Source: Chrysophaeum taylorii (Eukaryota; Sar; Pelagophyceae; Pelagomonadales; Pelagomonadaceae). Taken from it: DNA of 64,000 nt. Below, in pieces: positions 22,124-31,700 of the stretch (positions are counted from its first letter, which is position 1; each line of letters starts with the position of its first letter). The notes under the pieces were generated by a model, which did no database searches, was not told the DNA's origin, and worked only from the letters and a program-made list of their open reading frames with translations. Made by a program: the position numbers and the translations under genes. Location: contig JAQMWT010000148.1 of NCBI GenBank assembly GCA_029834535.1, positions 41,439 to 105,438 of the forward strand, in the 5' to 3' direction.

Positions 22124-22465
22124 ATGGCCGTGGAGGACGTGGACCAAAAGGTGCTCAAGGTACGGTCCCGGATCATCGGGGCCGTCCTGAAGGAGAAGCA
22201 TCGGCAGGACGCCGCAGGGCTGCGTCGTGCCCACAAGGACCAGCACCTGACCGAGTATCTCGCCGCCGACCTCCAACGGATCGGGATCGCGCAGAACCTC
22301 GACCGCGAACTCGGCCAGCTCTACGAGGAGCATATCACCCCCATGATTTTCGAGGACCAGGTCATCACCGAACGGCGGCCGCCCCCTCCCGCCATGCCCG
22401 TGCGCCATCGGTGGCCGCGTCTTAGGTGGCTGCTCGCGGGTTGTACGATGGATGCGACGAGTTAA
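22124..22465 (+). CDS. Small basic helical protein, function unknown
   Basis: 113 residues from ATG 22124 (MAVEDVDQKVLKVRSRIIG). Charged, mostly helical N-terminal 85 residues, then a Pro-rich stretch and an RHRWPRLRW tail. No family recognised. The last 44 bp overlap the 3' end of the convergent SH3 gene. Confidence 0.5.
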   Translation: MAVEDVDQKVLKVRSRIIGAVLKEKHRQDAAGLRRAHKDQHLTEYLAADLQRIGIAQNLDRELGQLYEEHITPMIFEDQVITERRPPPPAMPVRHRWPRLRWLLAGCTMDATS

Positions 22466-23135
22466 CGAGATCAGAGTGGAGTGTGTCGAGGGAAGCGAGG
22501 AGGGTCGTCGCAGTTTTCAGGGACCCGGCGATGTCGGCTTCGAGGGCCTCTTGAAGCTCGTCAATCTTCCGGTCGACCCGGGCGCTCGTCGACCCTATTT
22601 CCTCGAAGTACTCGTCGAGGCGCGCGCTCAGGTCGTCGTAGTTGTCGCACGTCACGTACGTGCTCACCTGGCCTTTTGGGGCCGCCGTCGTCGTCGCAAG
22701 CGCCTCGAACCGTGCGCTCTCGAAGAGATGGTCGTTGGGCTTGGGCGGCTCGGGCAACAACTCTTTGATCGCACTTCTCATCGACGTCGTCTGTCTCCGC
22801 GGCCGCCGAGGGGGGTCCCGGATAGGCGTCTCGGGCGGCGTCTCGGGCGGCGTCTCCGGCGGCGTCTCGGGTGGTGTTTCGGGTAGCCGCACGTCGGGGA
22901 CCTCTTCGGGCGGCGGCGGCGCCGCCAAGCGGGGTTCTTCGACTTGGTGGTCGATAACCTTAAGGTATGCCGCCGGTACGTATCCCGAGCGGTGCCCGCT
23001 CGCCACCAGCACCCACCCGTCCTCTTTCGGTCCCTCGTCGCTCTCGACGACGCGCTCACCGCGTCGCACGCTCAGCTCGCTCTCCTCGCCCGCGGCGGCG
23101 AAAAAATCGAAGACCACTTCGTAGACGGCCGCCAT
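22422..23135 (-). CDS. SH3-domain protein with coiled-coil tail
   Basis: 237 residues from ATG 23135. Residues 4-60 are an SH3 domain: AVYEVVFDFFAAAGEESELSV, the acidic RT-loop, DGWVLVASG, and the closing GYVPAAYLKVI. A PETPPETPP tandem repeat and a basic patch follow at about 95-130, a natural SH3/PxxP-type linker. The last 70 residues are amphipathic and probably coiled-coil (ARVDRKIDELQEALEADIAG). Presumably an actin/membrane or signalling adaptor, but no partner is visible. The frame is open three codons further upstream without an ATG. Confidence 0.72.
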   Translation of the reverse strand: MAAVYEVVFDFFAAAGEESELSVRRGERVVESDEGPKEDGWVLVASGHRSGYVPAAYLKVIDHQVEEPRLAAPPPPEEVPDVRLPETPPETPPETPPETPPETPIRDPPRRPRRQTTSMRSAIKELLPEPPKPNDHLFESARFEALATTTAAPKGQVSTYVTCDNYDDLSARLDEYFEEIGSTSARVDRKIDELQEALEADIAGSLKTATTLLASLDTLHSDLVNSSHPSYNPRAAT

Positions 23136-23308
23136 AGCATCCAACGCCCGCCCCTTATGTATATATCCTTCCTTCGGTTGAAAAATTAGCCCTCTCTCTC
23201 TCTCTTAAACCGCTAGACGGCTTGTGGGGTTATTAGTTAGTAAGTTTTTTCAGGCAAAGAATACCTCCTCTAGTCCTCTCCAACCCCGAAAACGGGGGAA
23301 GGCCCCGC

Positions 23309-23338
23309 CCCCTCCCTCCCTCCCTCCCTCCCTCCCTT
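23309..23338. repeat. CCCT microsatellite
   Basis: CCCT repeat ending two bases before the start codon of the PX-DysF gene, so it forms most of that gene's 5' leader. A similar repeat lies after MPDU1. Confidence 0.85.
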
Positions 23339-23341
23339 GAG

Positions 23342-24640
23342 ATGATGGTGGATGTCGTGGATGTGCTGCGGCAGGGGATCAAGGAGAGCATCGTGACCTT
23401 CGACGGATCGTCGTACACGTTGGTGCTGGTTGGCGAGAAGCAGAGCCTCGTCGCTCGAGGTCCGTTCGAGTTATTCCGGCGAGCCCACGCCGCGCTCAAG
23501 GGGGAAGGTTTTCCGAAGAGTGTGACGATCGAGAAGGTGGGCGTGGGTTTGTCGGCGCGGGACATCGAGGCCCGGCGACGGGGTTTGGAGGGTTATTTCC
23601 GAAAGAACCTCGCGAGATTCGTTGTGTCGGGGGCGGCCGAGGAGCTCGCCAAGGTCCTCGGGCTCGAGCAGCACTCGAGGCGACGAGCCGCGTTGCCGGG
23701 GGCTCTCGGGTCGCGGTGGTCGTTGTCTGACGGGTTGAATTCCAAGGGGATTCCGTCCAACCTCGGGTCAAGATCGCGGGACCGAATGATCGCGCAGCAG
23801 GTCTTGAAGGTGGCGCAGTCGAGCCGCGCGTACGCGCTGTCGATTTTGTTCAAGCGCGTCTCGAACGCGCCAGCGACTCACTGGTTTATGACGCTGCGGC
23901 TCGGGGATTCGGTGATCCCTGCGCGCATGGCGACCCCCGTCTTTTTCATGGTCGACGAGCCCGTTCCGTTGACCTGCGTCGTGCACGACGCGACGTTGCC
24001 TCGCGACGACGACGTCGTCGCGAGAGGCGTGCTCGCGCCAGAAAAAAAACACTTTACGGTGCGGCTCGCCGACGCCGACAACCGATTTTGCGGCGCCGCG
24101 CTCTATGGCGAGATTTCCGTCATGACGCGGGCCGAAGCCCTGAAGTACTGTCGCGTGACGACCCGCGCGGTAGTTCGGTACGACCGCTGCCGCGACCTCG
24201 ACCAGCCGCCGTGGTGCGACACTTTTGACGAGTGCTCGTGTTGGTCGGGTCTCGCCGAACCGGAGGACAGGCATCCGGACGACTGGGAGACGGTTGGCTA
24301 CGCCTCCAAGGAGGGCGGCGAGCCCGCCCGTCTCGCGGACGTCTGTCCGCTCGCGCGCGGCGAGGTCGTCGTCCGGGGGTGGCATCAGCGATACTCCCCA
24401 AAAACCGACGACCAGGGTTTCCAGTATGCGCGATCCCTCGACGCTTCGAAATGGACCAAAACGAGGATCCTGGCCTACCGTCGCTCGACGTGGGTGCGCC
24501 TCTGCTCTCTCGCCCTCTCCCACCTCGATAACGACGCCCAGACCCAGGCCTTCGAGGCTGCCTCGACCGAGGAGATGCGCCTGCGACTAGCCTCTCCGGT
24601 CGTCGACCTCACGAGGCTTGCCGCCGACCTCGAGGGTTGA
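23342..24640 (+). CDS. PX-domain protein with C-terminal DysF-like region
   Basis: 432 residues. N-terminal 10-110 looks like a Phox-homology domain (KESIVTFDGSSYTLVLVGEK, FELFRRAHAALKGEGFP, then RRRGLEGYFRKNL), which binds phosphoinositides on endosomal membranes. The middle (about 150-280) is beta-rich and unassigned. The 320-400 region has the dysferlin-type pattern DDWETVGYASKEGGE...GFQYARSLDASKW followed by RRSTWVRL, seen in peroxisomal and ferlin proteins. The combination suggests a membrane-contact or lipid-transport role (inference). It starts at the first of two ATGs at 23342. Confidence 0.6.
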   Translation: MMVDVVDVLRQGIKESIVTFDGSSYTLVLVGEKQSLVARGPFELFRRAHAALKGEGFPKSVTIEKVGVGLSARDIEARRRGLEGYFRKNLARFVVSGAAEELAKVLGLEQHSRRRAALPGALGSRWSLSDGLNSKGIPSNLGSRSRDRMIAQQVLKVAQSSRAYALSILFKRVSNAPATHWFMTLRLGDSVIPARMATPVFFMVDEPVPLTCVVHDATLPRDDDVVARGVLAPEKKHFTVRLADADNRFCGAALYGEISVMTRAEALKYCRVTTRAVVRYDRCRDLDQPPWCDTFDECSCWSGLAEPEDRHPDDWETVGYASKEGGEPARLADVCPLARGEVVVRGWHQRYSPKTDDQGFQYARSLDASKWTKTRILAYRRSTWVRLCSLALSHLDNDAQTQAFEAASTEEMRLRLASPVVDLTRLAADLEG

Positions 24641-24756
24641 ATTGATGTGATTTCATTCGATTCGACAACGTTTATCCGCCGCCGCCGCCGCCGCCGCCAT
24701 AACCTCCGCCGAAAAATAATACGCCCACCATCATCCTATTCTTCTTCTTCTTCTGC

Positions 24757-25731
24757 TTAATCGTCGTCGTCCCAGAGGTCGGCGAGGGTCTTGTAGGGGC
24801 CGCTGGGGTTGAGCCAGAACTCGCCGTGGAGCATGCGGCTCTGGGGCTCGACGGCGGAGAGCTTGGCGAAGAGGTCGGGGTCGAGGCACCAATCCTGGAC
24901 GTCAAAGTTGGCGCGGATGCGGTCGGGGTTGGAGGACTTGGGCAACACCGAGGTCCCGCGATCGAGGGCCCACTTGATGAGGACCTGGGCCACCGTCTTA
25001 GAGGCCTTTTCGGCAACGTCGAGGACGACGGGGTGTTTCATGAGCGAACGGCCCGAGTGACCGAACATGTCGGCCGAGTCCGGGGAGCCAAGAGGCGAGT
25101 AAGCCGTGACGTGAACCCCGAGGTCCTTGCAGCCTTGAATCAATCCGTCCTGGCGCCAGAGGGGGTGCAGCTCGACCTGGTTGACGGCCGGAGGAATTCG
25201 CCAATACTCTTTCATCGCCACGATCTTCTTCAGCGAGAAATTCGAAACTCCGATGCTCTTACATTTACCCTTGTCAACCAGAGTCTCCATCGCCTTCCAG
25301 GTCTCCTCGATTGGGGGGCTCAGGCGTTCGCCTTTTACGCCGGTCACCGGCCAGTGGACGAGGTAGAGGTCGAGGTAGTCGAGGCCGAGATCCGCGAGGG
25401 TCTTGTCGACCGCCTTCTCGACGTCCGCGGAAGCGTGCATCGAGTTCCATAGCTTGGAAGTCACCCACAGATCCGACCGCGACACGGTCCCCGCCGCGAA
25501 CAACCCCGACAAAGCTTCCCCCACCTCGATTTCGTTGCCGTATATCGCCGCGCAGTCGATGTGCCGGTACCCGCACTCGACCGCGCTCGTCACGGCCGCC
25601 TTCACCGAGCCGTCCGACGACTTCCACGTCCCCAACCCCAACAGCGGCATTTTCTCTCCATTGTTCAGCACGACGACGCCGCGTTCCATCTCGGCGACGG
25701 CGACTGCGGCGAAGAAAACGAGGGTAAGCAT
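24757..25731 (-). CDS. Aldo/keto reductase with N-terminal signal peptide
   Basis: 324 residues, NADPH-dependent carbonyl reductase of the AKR1/AKR4 type. The catalytic tetrad is visible as Asp59 and Tyr64 (HIDCAAIYGN), Lys93 (VTSKLWN) and His126 (LYLVHWP). Cofactor segments GVSNF and VLPKSSNPDRIRANFDV are present. The first 13 residues MLTLVFFAAVAVA form a signal peptide, so the enzyme probably enters the ER or plastid route. It ends in an acidic WDDDD. Divergent from the Ubl gene, with 44 bp between start codons. Confidence 0.92.
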   Translation of the reverse strand: MLTLVFFAAVAVAEMERGVVVLNNGEKMPLLGLGTWKSSDGSVKAAVTSAVECGYRHIDCAAIYGNEIEVGEALSGLFAAGTVSRSDLWVTSKLWNSMHASADVEKAVDKTLADLGLDYLDLYLVHWPVTGVKGERLSPPIEETWKAMETLVDKGKCKSIGVSNFSLKKIVAMKEYWRIPPAVNQVELHPLWRQDGLIQGCKDLGVHVTAYSPLGSPDSADMFGHSGRSLMKHPVVLDVAEKASKTVAQVLIKWALDRGTSVLPKSSNPDRIRANFDVQDWCLDPDLFAKLSAVEPQSRMLHGEFWLNPSGPYKTLADLWDDDD

Positions 25732-25775
25732 GAGTGAGGTGTTCGGCGCTTCTGGTTTCTGATCATAATCGATCG
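25732..25775. promoter_or_regulatory. 44-bp bidirectional spacer between AKR and Ubl genes
   Basis: Divergent ATGs are only 44 bp apart. It contains TGATCATAATCGATCG but no clear TATA. Promoters for both genes must overlap here or extend into coding sequence. Confidence 0.4.
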
Positions 25776-26030
25776 ATGAAGCTTTTCGTGATGGCCGGAA
25801 AGTCCGGGCCGACGCTCCACGTCGACGTCGAGCCCACCGACACGGTCCTCAAGGCGAAATTGAAGCTCGAGGCAGAGAACGGCGTCGCGCCCGACAACCA
25901 GGTCCTCACCTTCAAGGGCAAAGTTCTCGCCGACGACGCGGCGACCCTCGCCTCCTACGGTATCCAGGTCGACTTTACGCTCCGGAACCAGAGCATCTCA
26001 ATGACAAAAACAACTACCGTTTCATCTTAG
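25776..26030 (+). CDS. Small ubiquitin-like domain protein
   Basis: 84 residues from ATG 25776. Ubiquitin-like beta-grasp pattern: MKLFVMAGKSGPTLHVDVEP, TVLKAKLKLEAENGVAPDNQ, then VLTFKGKVLADDAATLASYG. No C-terminal GG, so conjugation is unlikely as read; it could act as a stand-alone UBL adaptor. Tail ISMTKTTTVSS. Its last 17 bp overlap the convergent JmjC gene end. Confidence 0.72.
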   Translation: MKLFVMAGKSGPTLHVDVEPTDTVLKAKLKLEAENGVAPDNQVLTFKGKVLADDAATLASYGIQVDFTLRNQSISMTKTTTVSS

Positions 26031-27558
26031 CTAGCTTTGACTTGAGGCGACCCATGGCCGTCGTCGTCGTCGTCTTCTTCTTCTCTACGGAGGGCCTGGC
26101 GGGGGAGGGCTTCATCTTCCCCCCCCTTTCCGCCGCCACAACCTTTTTTTCACCACCACCACCACCATCAGGAGGAGGGTCTTGCGTCGTCGCCACCGGC
26201 GGAGGGTCTTGCGTCGCCGCCGTATCGTCCTCGAGCCAGGCCGCCGGGATCTTCAGCTTGGGGGTCGTCCGGAGGAGGACGGCCTCGGAGGAGGCAGTGG
26301 TCGTGGTCGCGAGGGTTTTGTCCTGGAACTTGAACTTGAGGCGGGCACCCCCTCCAGGCGACGACAACGACTTTGACTTTGAATTCGACCGTAGAAGAAG
26401 AAGACGACGGGCCTTAGAGAGGAAATCGGCCGGCGTCTCGCAGTCGGGCTGGGATGTCGCGGCGAGGCGGATGTGGGCCCGGGCCTTCTCGCTCAGGCCA
26501 CCCAGGGCCCACGTGTCGCAGGCATCCAGGAGGGCCGCCAGGCCGTCCCTCTCGGAGGCCGTGAGAGGGTCGGCGTCTCGGTCCCTCTCGAGGGTTAGGG
26601 CGAGGCCAAAAAACATCGCCGAGGTAAAAAAGGGAAACCGAAATTGCTGCTGGATGCGCGCGCGCTGCTCGAGACCGTGGACGGCGAGCTGATCCCGGAG
26701 CGTCGCGAGGCCCGGCAGAAAATTTCCGCCAAAAACGAGCGAATCGACGGGCGTGTGGACGGCGTGAATCCAGGCGCTCGGAATGATCAACGTCTGGCCG
26801 GCGCGGAGGTCGAGCCGCGCCGTCGCGTCGGGAACGAGGTCCGGGAAGAAGTGCTTGTCTTGATCGCTGTCGCAGATCCACCGCTCGTACGCGTCCAACC
26901 GCTCTTTCGTAGGAGCGACGAGAAAAAACGTCTTAGCTCCGCGCACCACGTGATACCAGACGGCCGTTCCCCCGAAATCGACGTGAAAGTCCGTATAGGA
27001 CCCGGCCGTCGACATGAGGCAATAATACTGCGTCTGCGGGTACTCGCTCTTCGCCCTCAGTTCGTGCGGCCAAGCGTTGTCGATCCAGTCGAGGCGACGC
27101 ACCAAATCCGGCGAACGGACTTTCTGGGCGAGGGGCGTCCGCGAGAACTCGAGCGATATCACGTTCAGAGCCTCGCGCCGCGGAGACCCCCAATAGTCCC
27201 CCCAATCCCCGAGCGACCACCCCGAAAGCTCGCTCTGGTCCGCGACCCGCATCACCGCGACCGGGTGGCTTTCCCCGACGATCCGCACAACGTCCTTCAC
27301 ATCGATTCTCTTCGGCACCTCGAGCCCCAGCCCCGCGCAGTCTTTGATCACCGTCGGCCGCCGCAGCCCCGTCCTCCTCGCCCACTCGATGCTCACCCCG
27401 TGACCATTCTCAACGAACTGCACCACGCTCGACGCGGGGGAAAACGATCTTCCCTCGAGCACAGACCCCCACTTCGACTCCATTTCTTCCCCCGCCAAGT
27501 CACCGGACTCGAGCCCGGCGTAGTCGACTCGACTCCGTTTCCGCTTCGACCTCTCCAT
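26014..27558 (-). CDS. KDM2/KDM7-type JmjC histone lysine demethylase
   Basis: 514 residues. Fe(II)/2-oxoglutarate dioxygenase closest to the PHF8/KDM7-KDM2 group. The JmjC core at about 110-280 includes the Fe ligands of YTDFHVDFGGT (His192, Asp194) and WIHAVHTP (His265), with Lys209 (GAKTFF) as likely 2-oxoglutarate contact. It also has the subgroup motif LDWIDNAWP and SLVFGGNFL. No PHD finger or CXXC zinc finger precedes it, unlike animal relatives, so histone targeting must differ. The N-terminus is basic and nuclear-localising (SKRKRSR); the C-terminus is a low-complexity Lys/Pro/Gly tail. Confidence 0.88.
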   Translation of the reverse strand: MERSKRKRSRVDYAGLESGDLAGEEMESKWGSVLEGRSFSPASSVVQFVENGHGVSIEWARRTGLRRPTVIKDCAGLGLEVPKRIDVKDVVRIVGESHPVAVMRVADQSELSGWSLGDWGDYWGSPRREALNVISLEFSRTPLAQKVRSPDLVRRLDWIDNAWPHELRAKSEYPQTQYYCLMSTAGSYTDFHVDFGGTAVWYHVVRGAKTFFLVAPTKERLDAYERWICDSDQDKHFFPDLVPDATARLDLRAGQTLIIPSAWIHAVHTPVDSLVFGGNFLPGLATLRDQLAVHGLEQRARIQQQFRFPFFTSAMFFGLALTLERDRDADPLTASERDGLAALLDACDTWALGGLSEKARAHIRLAATSQPDCETPADFLSKARRLLLLRSNSKSKSLSSPGGGARLKFKFQDKTLATTTTASSEAVLLRTTPKLKIPAAWLEDDTAATQDPPPVATTQDPPPDGGGGGEKKVVAAERGGKMKPSPARPSVEKKKTTTTTAMGRLKSKLAKMKR

Positions 27559-28233
27559 CTCTCCCGTTCAACCTCTCACGAGAGAGGAGGGGTAATGATG
27601 GCGCCCTCGAGATAGATCGAGATTGTGGCCACCTCTTCTGCCTACGACGACTCCGACTGGGGGCGTCGGTGCAAGCGAAGCATTGGCGCTTGCTGGCGTT
27701 GGCTCCAATATAAGAAAGAAAGATATTGTCGAACCGCCGCCGCCGCCTTCAGTTGTTACTTTGTTTGTTTGACGACCGCGTCGACTCCGCCGGGGCCTAA
27801 TTCCGGCGACCGCTGTGTGTGTGTTTGTGTGTGTGTGGAGACGACCGAGAATCATCATCCTCGACGCATTGGGAACGCCCCCCCCCCCGCCCAAAGAGGG
27901 GATCGTGCTCGCCTCGATCGACAACCCCTGATTGCGGCCTCGCTGTCGGTCGGTGCCCCGCATCGTCGGCGGTAGCATGATCAACGCGAGGGCGGTCTCT
28001 CAAAGTATCGTCTCTGGGCATCAGATGATGAGGAATTGTAGGTAGGAATGGCCTGCCACCAGCGCGATTCTTTTTTGGAGCGCGCCGACAGAAAAGCGCT
28101 CTACCTACAACTATGTCGTCGGTCGTCGTTTCCCCGCCGCGAGACCCCGACATACCGAAGCGACGAGAGACAACATGAAGGGGTTTTTTTAGATAGGGGA
28201 GGTGTCTTCCTCGAAGAATCGAGCGAGTTTTTT
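27559..28233. other. Intergenic interval between JmjC and selenoprotein F
   Basis: No supported gene. Contains a GT/TG run near 27814-27836, C-rich tract at 27880, and the probable 3' UTR of selenoprotein F at its right side. Confidence 0.5.
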
Positions 28234-28272
28234 GTCGCGTTCCGACGCGCGAGGGAGCGTCGAGACGGTCAT
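28234..28272 (-). promoter_or_regulatory. Candidate SECIS element in the selenoprotein F 3' UTR
   Basis: On the minus strand the ATGA at 28272-28269 faces a GA at 28236-28235, able to form the tandem sheared G-A quartet. Above it, GTCTCGACGC (28266-28257) pairs with GCGTCGGAAC (28248-28239), one mismatch and one G-U, closing an eight-base loop TCCCTCGC. The loop has CCC rather than the usual AA, as in a minority of SECIS elements. It lies 27 nt past the stop codon. Confidence 0.45.
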
Positions 28273-28298
28273 GGCACGCGCTTGTTCGAACAAGATGA

Positions 28299-28730
28299 TC
28301 AGGATGAGGGTTTGAGGTTTTCTTTGAGATATTCGACGACGGTGTCGGTGTTCCAGCCGGAGATAGGAACGACCTCTCGCGCGTCGTCGTCGTCGATCAT
28401 CACGAGCTGTGGCTTTTGTCCGTTGCGGTACTTGACATCGAGCCCCTCGAAATCCGCTGCCATGTCGTCGATGAAGGCGCGGACCGAGGGAAACTGCGGG
28501 AGCTTTCATTTGCACACTTCGAGCCGCGCCCTCGAAAAGGTGCGGACGGTTGCGACGTCTTCGGTGCAGCACGACGCGCAGTCCGAAACGAGCTCGGCGT
28601 CCCCGACGATGCTTTCGAGCTTCTCGCAGCTCGAGCACTTGAGGGCAGCCGTGAACCCCAGCGACATGCAGTCCGCACGGGCCCCCACCACCATCGCCAT
28701 CACGAGGACAGCAGACCGCCGCCGCGCCAT
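28299..28730 (-). CDS. SELENOF: Selenoprotein F (Sep15) with in-frame UGA = selenocysteine
   Basis: 143 residues if UGA at 28508-28506 is read as Sec75. ER thiol-oxidoreductase that in animals pairs with UGGT in glycoprotein quality control. Signal peptide MARRRSAVLVMAMVVGA. The Cys-rich N-terminal UGGT-binding part has C32-S-S-C35 and D-C51-A-S-C54-C55. The thioredoxin-like part starts at the redox motif C73-K74-U75, and conservation continues past the UGA: KLPQFPSVRAFI, LDVKYRNGQKPQLVMIDDDD, and ISGWNTDTVVEYLKENL before the true stop at 28301-28299. Known family members have C-G-U, so the Lys is unusual. A candidate SECIS follows. Sits 56 bp downstream of the Kelch/WD40 stop on the same strand. 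Confidence 0.92.
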
Positions 28731-28786
28731 CTCGTGTAGGGTTTTTTATTACTGTTTTTATTCCGTCGTCGGCAGGGTTAGTTTAG

Positions 28787-31700
28787 TTATTCAGGTTCCA
28801 AGACTGCCAGAATATCAAAATCACAAGGGGTGACGAGCATCATCCCAGTGTCCCCCATGATCAAGCGCGCGGGGCCACAGAAGGCACCCTTGGTTGTTGT
28901 TGTCGCGGCTAGGCCCAGGGCAGGCTCCTCGGCGACGTCCGCCTCCTCTTGGTGTGGCGGCAGCCGGATCTCGCAGGTGGAGGTGGCCCACGAAGTGGGT
29001 ACGACGACTAGTTCCTCGAGGTCGGCGGTCCAGACGCGCAGGAATTGCGAGAAGGCGCGGAGCGCGTGCCCGTCGGCAGCCCAGTCGATGGCAGTGGCGG
29101 CGCGCTGAGCGAAGGTTTCTGCTGCGAGCGTCCACGACGACGACGACGACGACGGAGGTCGGGAGGCGGCGTAGACGGCGAGGCCCGTGAGCGTCGCGAC
29201 AGCGACCTTCTCGGAATCCAGGGACCACGCGAGCGCGGTCACGGGATCTCCGGTCTCCCGTATCGCGCCGTCGAGGCCGAAGCGCGTGGCCAGCAGCACG
29301 GCGCCGTCCGCGGTCCCGACGGCGAGGCGGCAGCCTTTTTGCCGCGAAAAGGCGACCGCGGTTCCCTCGCGGTGGAGCGGGATTTCGCGCGTTGGGCCCC
29401 GCGAGAGGCGACTCGCGTCCCAGAGCTTGAGCGAGCGACCGACGGTCGCGAGTTGGTTGTCGATTGCGTCGATCGCGCGCCCGGGCCCGCTGATGACCGT
29501 CGCCTCCTCGGCGCCTCCCAACCGCCACCGCGCGAGGCGAGCCGAGCCGTCGCGCGTCGCAACGAGGACGGCGTCGCCAGCGAGCGAAACCGACGCCACC
29601 GGCGCACGCCAGGGGGGCTGGAAGGTCGCGTCGCACCTGAACACGGCGACGTCCGTCGGGGGCCGCGCCTCGGGCCGTCGCTGCCAGTGCCCTCTGCTCG
29701 GCGGTACGGTCGCGTCCACCTCGAGAGAGACCGACCAGAGCCGTACGACGCCGATAGCATCGCCCGTCGCGAGCGTGGCGTCCACCGCCGCCATCGCGAC
29801 GACGCCGCACTCGTGCGCGCGCACCGACGCCTCGACCCGGCGACCCCAGAAGGCGCGCACGACGCCGTCGTCGCCTCCGGCGACGAACCAGTCGTCGCGC
29901 CGCAGCGCCGCGATCGACGCGAGTGCGCTGCCGCGACACGCGAGCGGCGTCTCGACACCCTCGGGCGAGAAGAGGGCGCCGCCCGAGGGCGTGCCGACGG
30001 CACACGCCATCTCGCCGACGAACGCCGCCGCTTGGACCTCGAAAGAGTTGACGGTTCGCGACCAGTCCTTCTCGAGCCGCGTGTAGAGGGCGACCCGCCT
30101 CTTGTCTAGCACGACAAGCGTCTGGGTTTGGCGGACCGCGAGGTGCGAAACGCAGCCCCTCTCCTCGATGGAGAGGCTAGGTCGATCCGAGAAGAGGACG
30201 CGACCGGCCGCGTCGCCGCTCGCGATCGAGCCCTCCGACGCGACGAGGCACGTCACGCGCGCGCCGCGGTGTGAGCGGTAGCTCTGCGTCGTCTCGATGT
30301 GCCCCGAGGCGCGCGGGAAAAAAGAACCGAGTCGGTCCCCTTCGCTCGTCCCGTCCTCCTCGACGCGCCGAATTTCGGCAATCACTACCGTGGAACCTGC
30401 GGCATACGCGACGCGGCCGGGCGCGACGTACGCCGCCGGGCCGCTGTGGCCCAGCAGCCACCGGAGGCGACCGGGATGCGTTCTTTCTGCTGCTCTGTCG
30501 AACGCTTCGATTGGTGGTGGTGGTGGTCCTTGCGGCAGCGGGCGTTGTTCGTTGTGCGTTGTTTCCTCTTGGCTTCTTGTTGGCGCCGCAAATGCTGGCA
30601 TCTCGACGAGCTCGTTCAGACGAATCTTCGCGCCGCGTAGCGCGTAGAGGTCCTCGCCGAACTTAAGAACGAGCGACGATGGTAAAGGCACCGGGAGGCT
30701 GTGGCGCACCCACGAGAATCCCCATTCTCCGGCGGCGGCGGCGAGTTCCCAGTAGACGTCGTCGCCTTCGCGGAACGCGAGCACAGAATTTTTGCCGCTT
30801 TGACAGACCGAATAACAAAGCGAACAACAAGGCGGCGGCGGCCACCCGGGTATCACACAGTTGTGCCACCTCGTGACGAAGCCGGTCGTGGTCTCGAGGA
30901 TGTCGAGTGCGTAGGGTTCGGGGGCTCCGAGCAGCAAGAGTCGTTTTTTTTTATAGGTGGCGGCGGCGGCGGCGTCGTCTGGCGGAGAGAGGAGAAGGTT
31001 GCAACGAGGCGGGCAGACCCCATCCGCCGTGCTCACGGTCTCCCAGCGCACCTGGTCCTCCTCGAGCCGCAACAAATGGACGTCAGCGAGGCCCCGGTCG
31101 CTCCCGAAGACGCAGACGTGGGTGCCTCCGACGGCCGCGGCGACGGCGCCTCGCCTCGGCGACGGCGGCGTGCCCGCGGGCGCGAGCTCGCGCCACCGCA
31201 AGGTCCGCTCCAGCACCCACGCGTCGTTCAGGAGCGACCCGTTGGCGACTAGGGCGCCGCCAAAAACAAAGACCCCGGAATCCTCGAGCGCGCACGCGGC
31301 GTGGAAGTTGCGCGGAAGCGGAACTTTTTCCGACGTCGGGGCGGCAACGCACTCGAACGCGGCGCGAGCGCGGCTCACGAAAAAAAGCTCGCCGTCGCAG
31401 TAGTAGGCATAGCCTTCTCCACATTTCGTCAGCGAGGCTCCTGGGCGGCGCGGGGGCTTCGCTTCCCCTCGCAGCGCGTGGCGCACGGTGACTGGCGCCG
31501 TTGGCTCGACGACGTCGCGAGCGATGGCGCCAAGCCACGCGCGCGCCCACGAGTCCAGCTTCAAGTCCTGCGGGCCGCGGAGCGGCGGCTGGGCGTCGAT
31601 GAAGCGGGCGAGGGCCTCGCGGGGCGGCGCGGGGTGCCGGCACCATTTCGCGACGCCTTCCACCACTTGCTGCAACGTCAGCGAGTCGGCGACGTCCAGT

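Noticed and set aside
28506-28730. 74-residue protein ending at UGA 28508
   Set aside because: Family similarity continues in frame past the UGA, so it is a Sec codon rather than a stop.
28821-30005. 394-codon and 254-codon minus frames and the 354-codon plus frame
   Set aside because: Alternative-frame shadows of the Kelch/WD40 gene, extremely Arg-rich.
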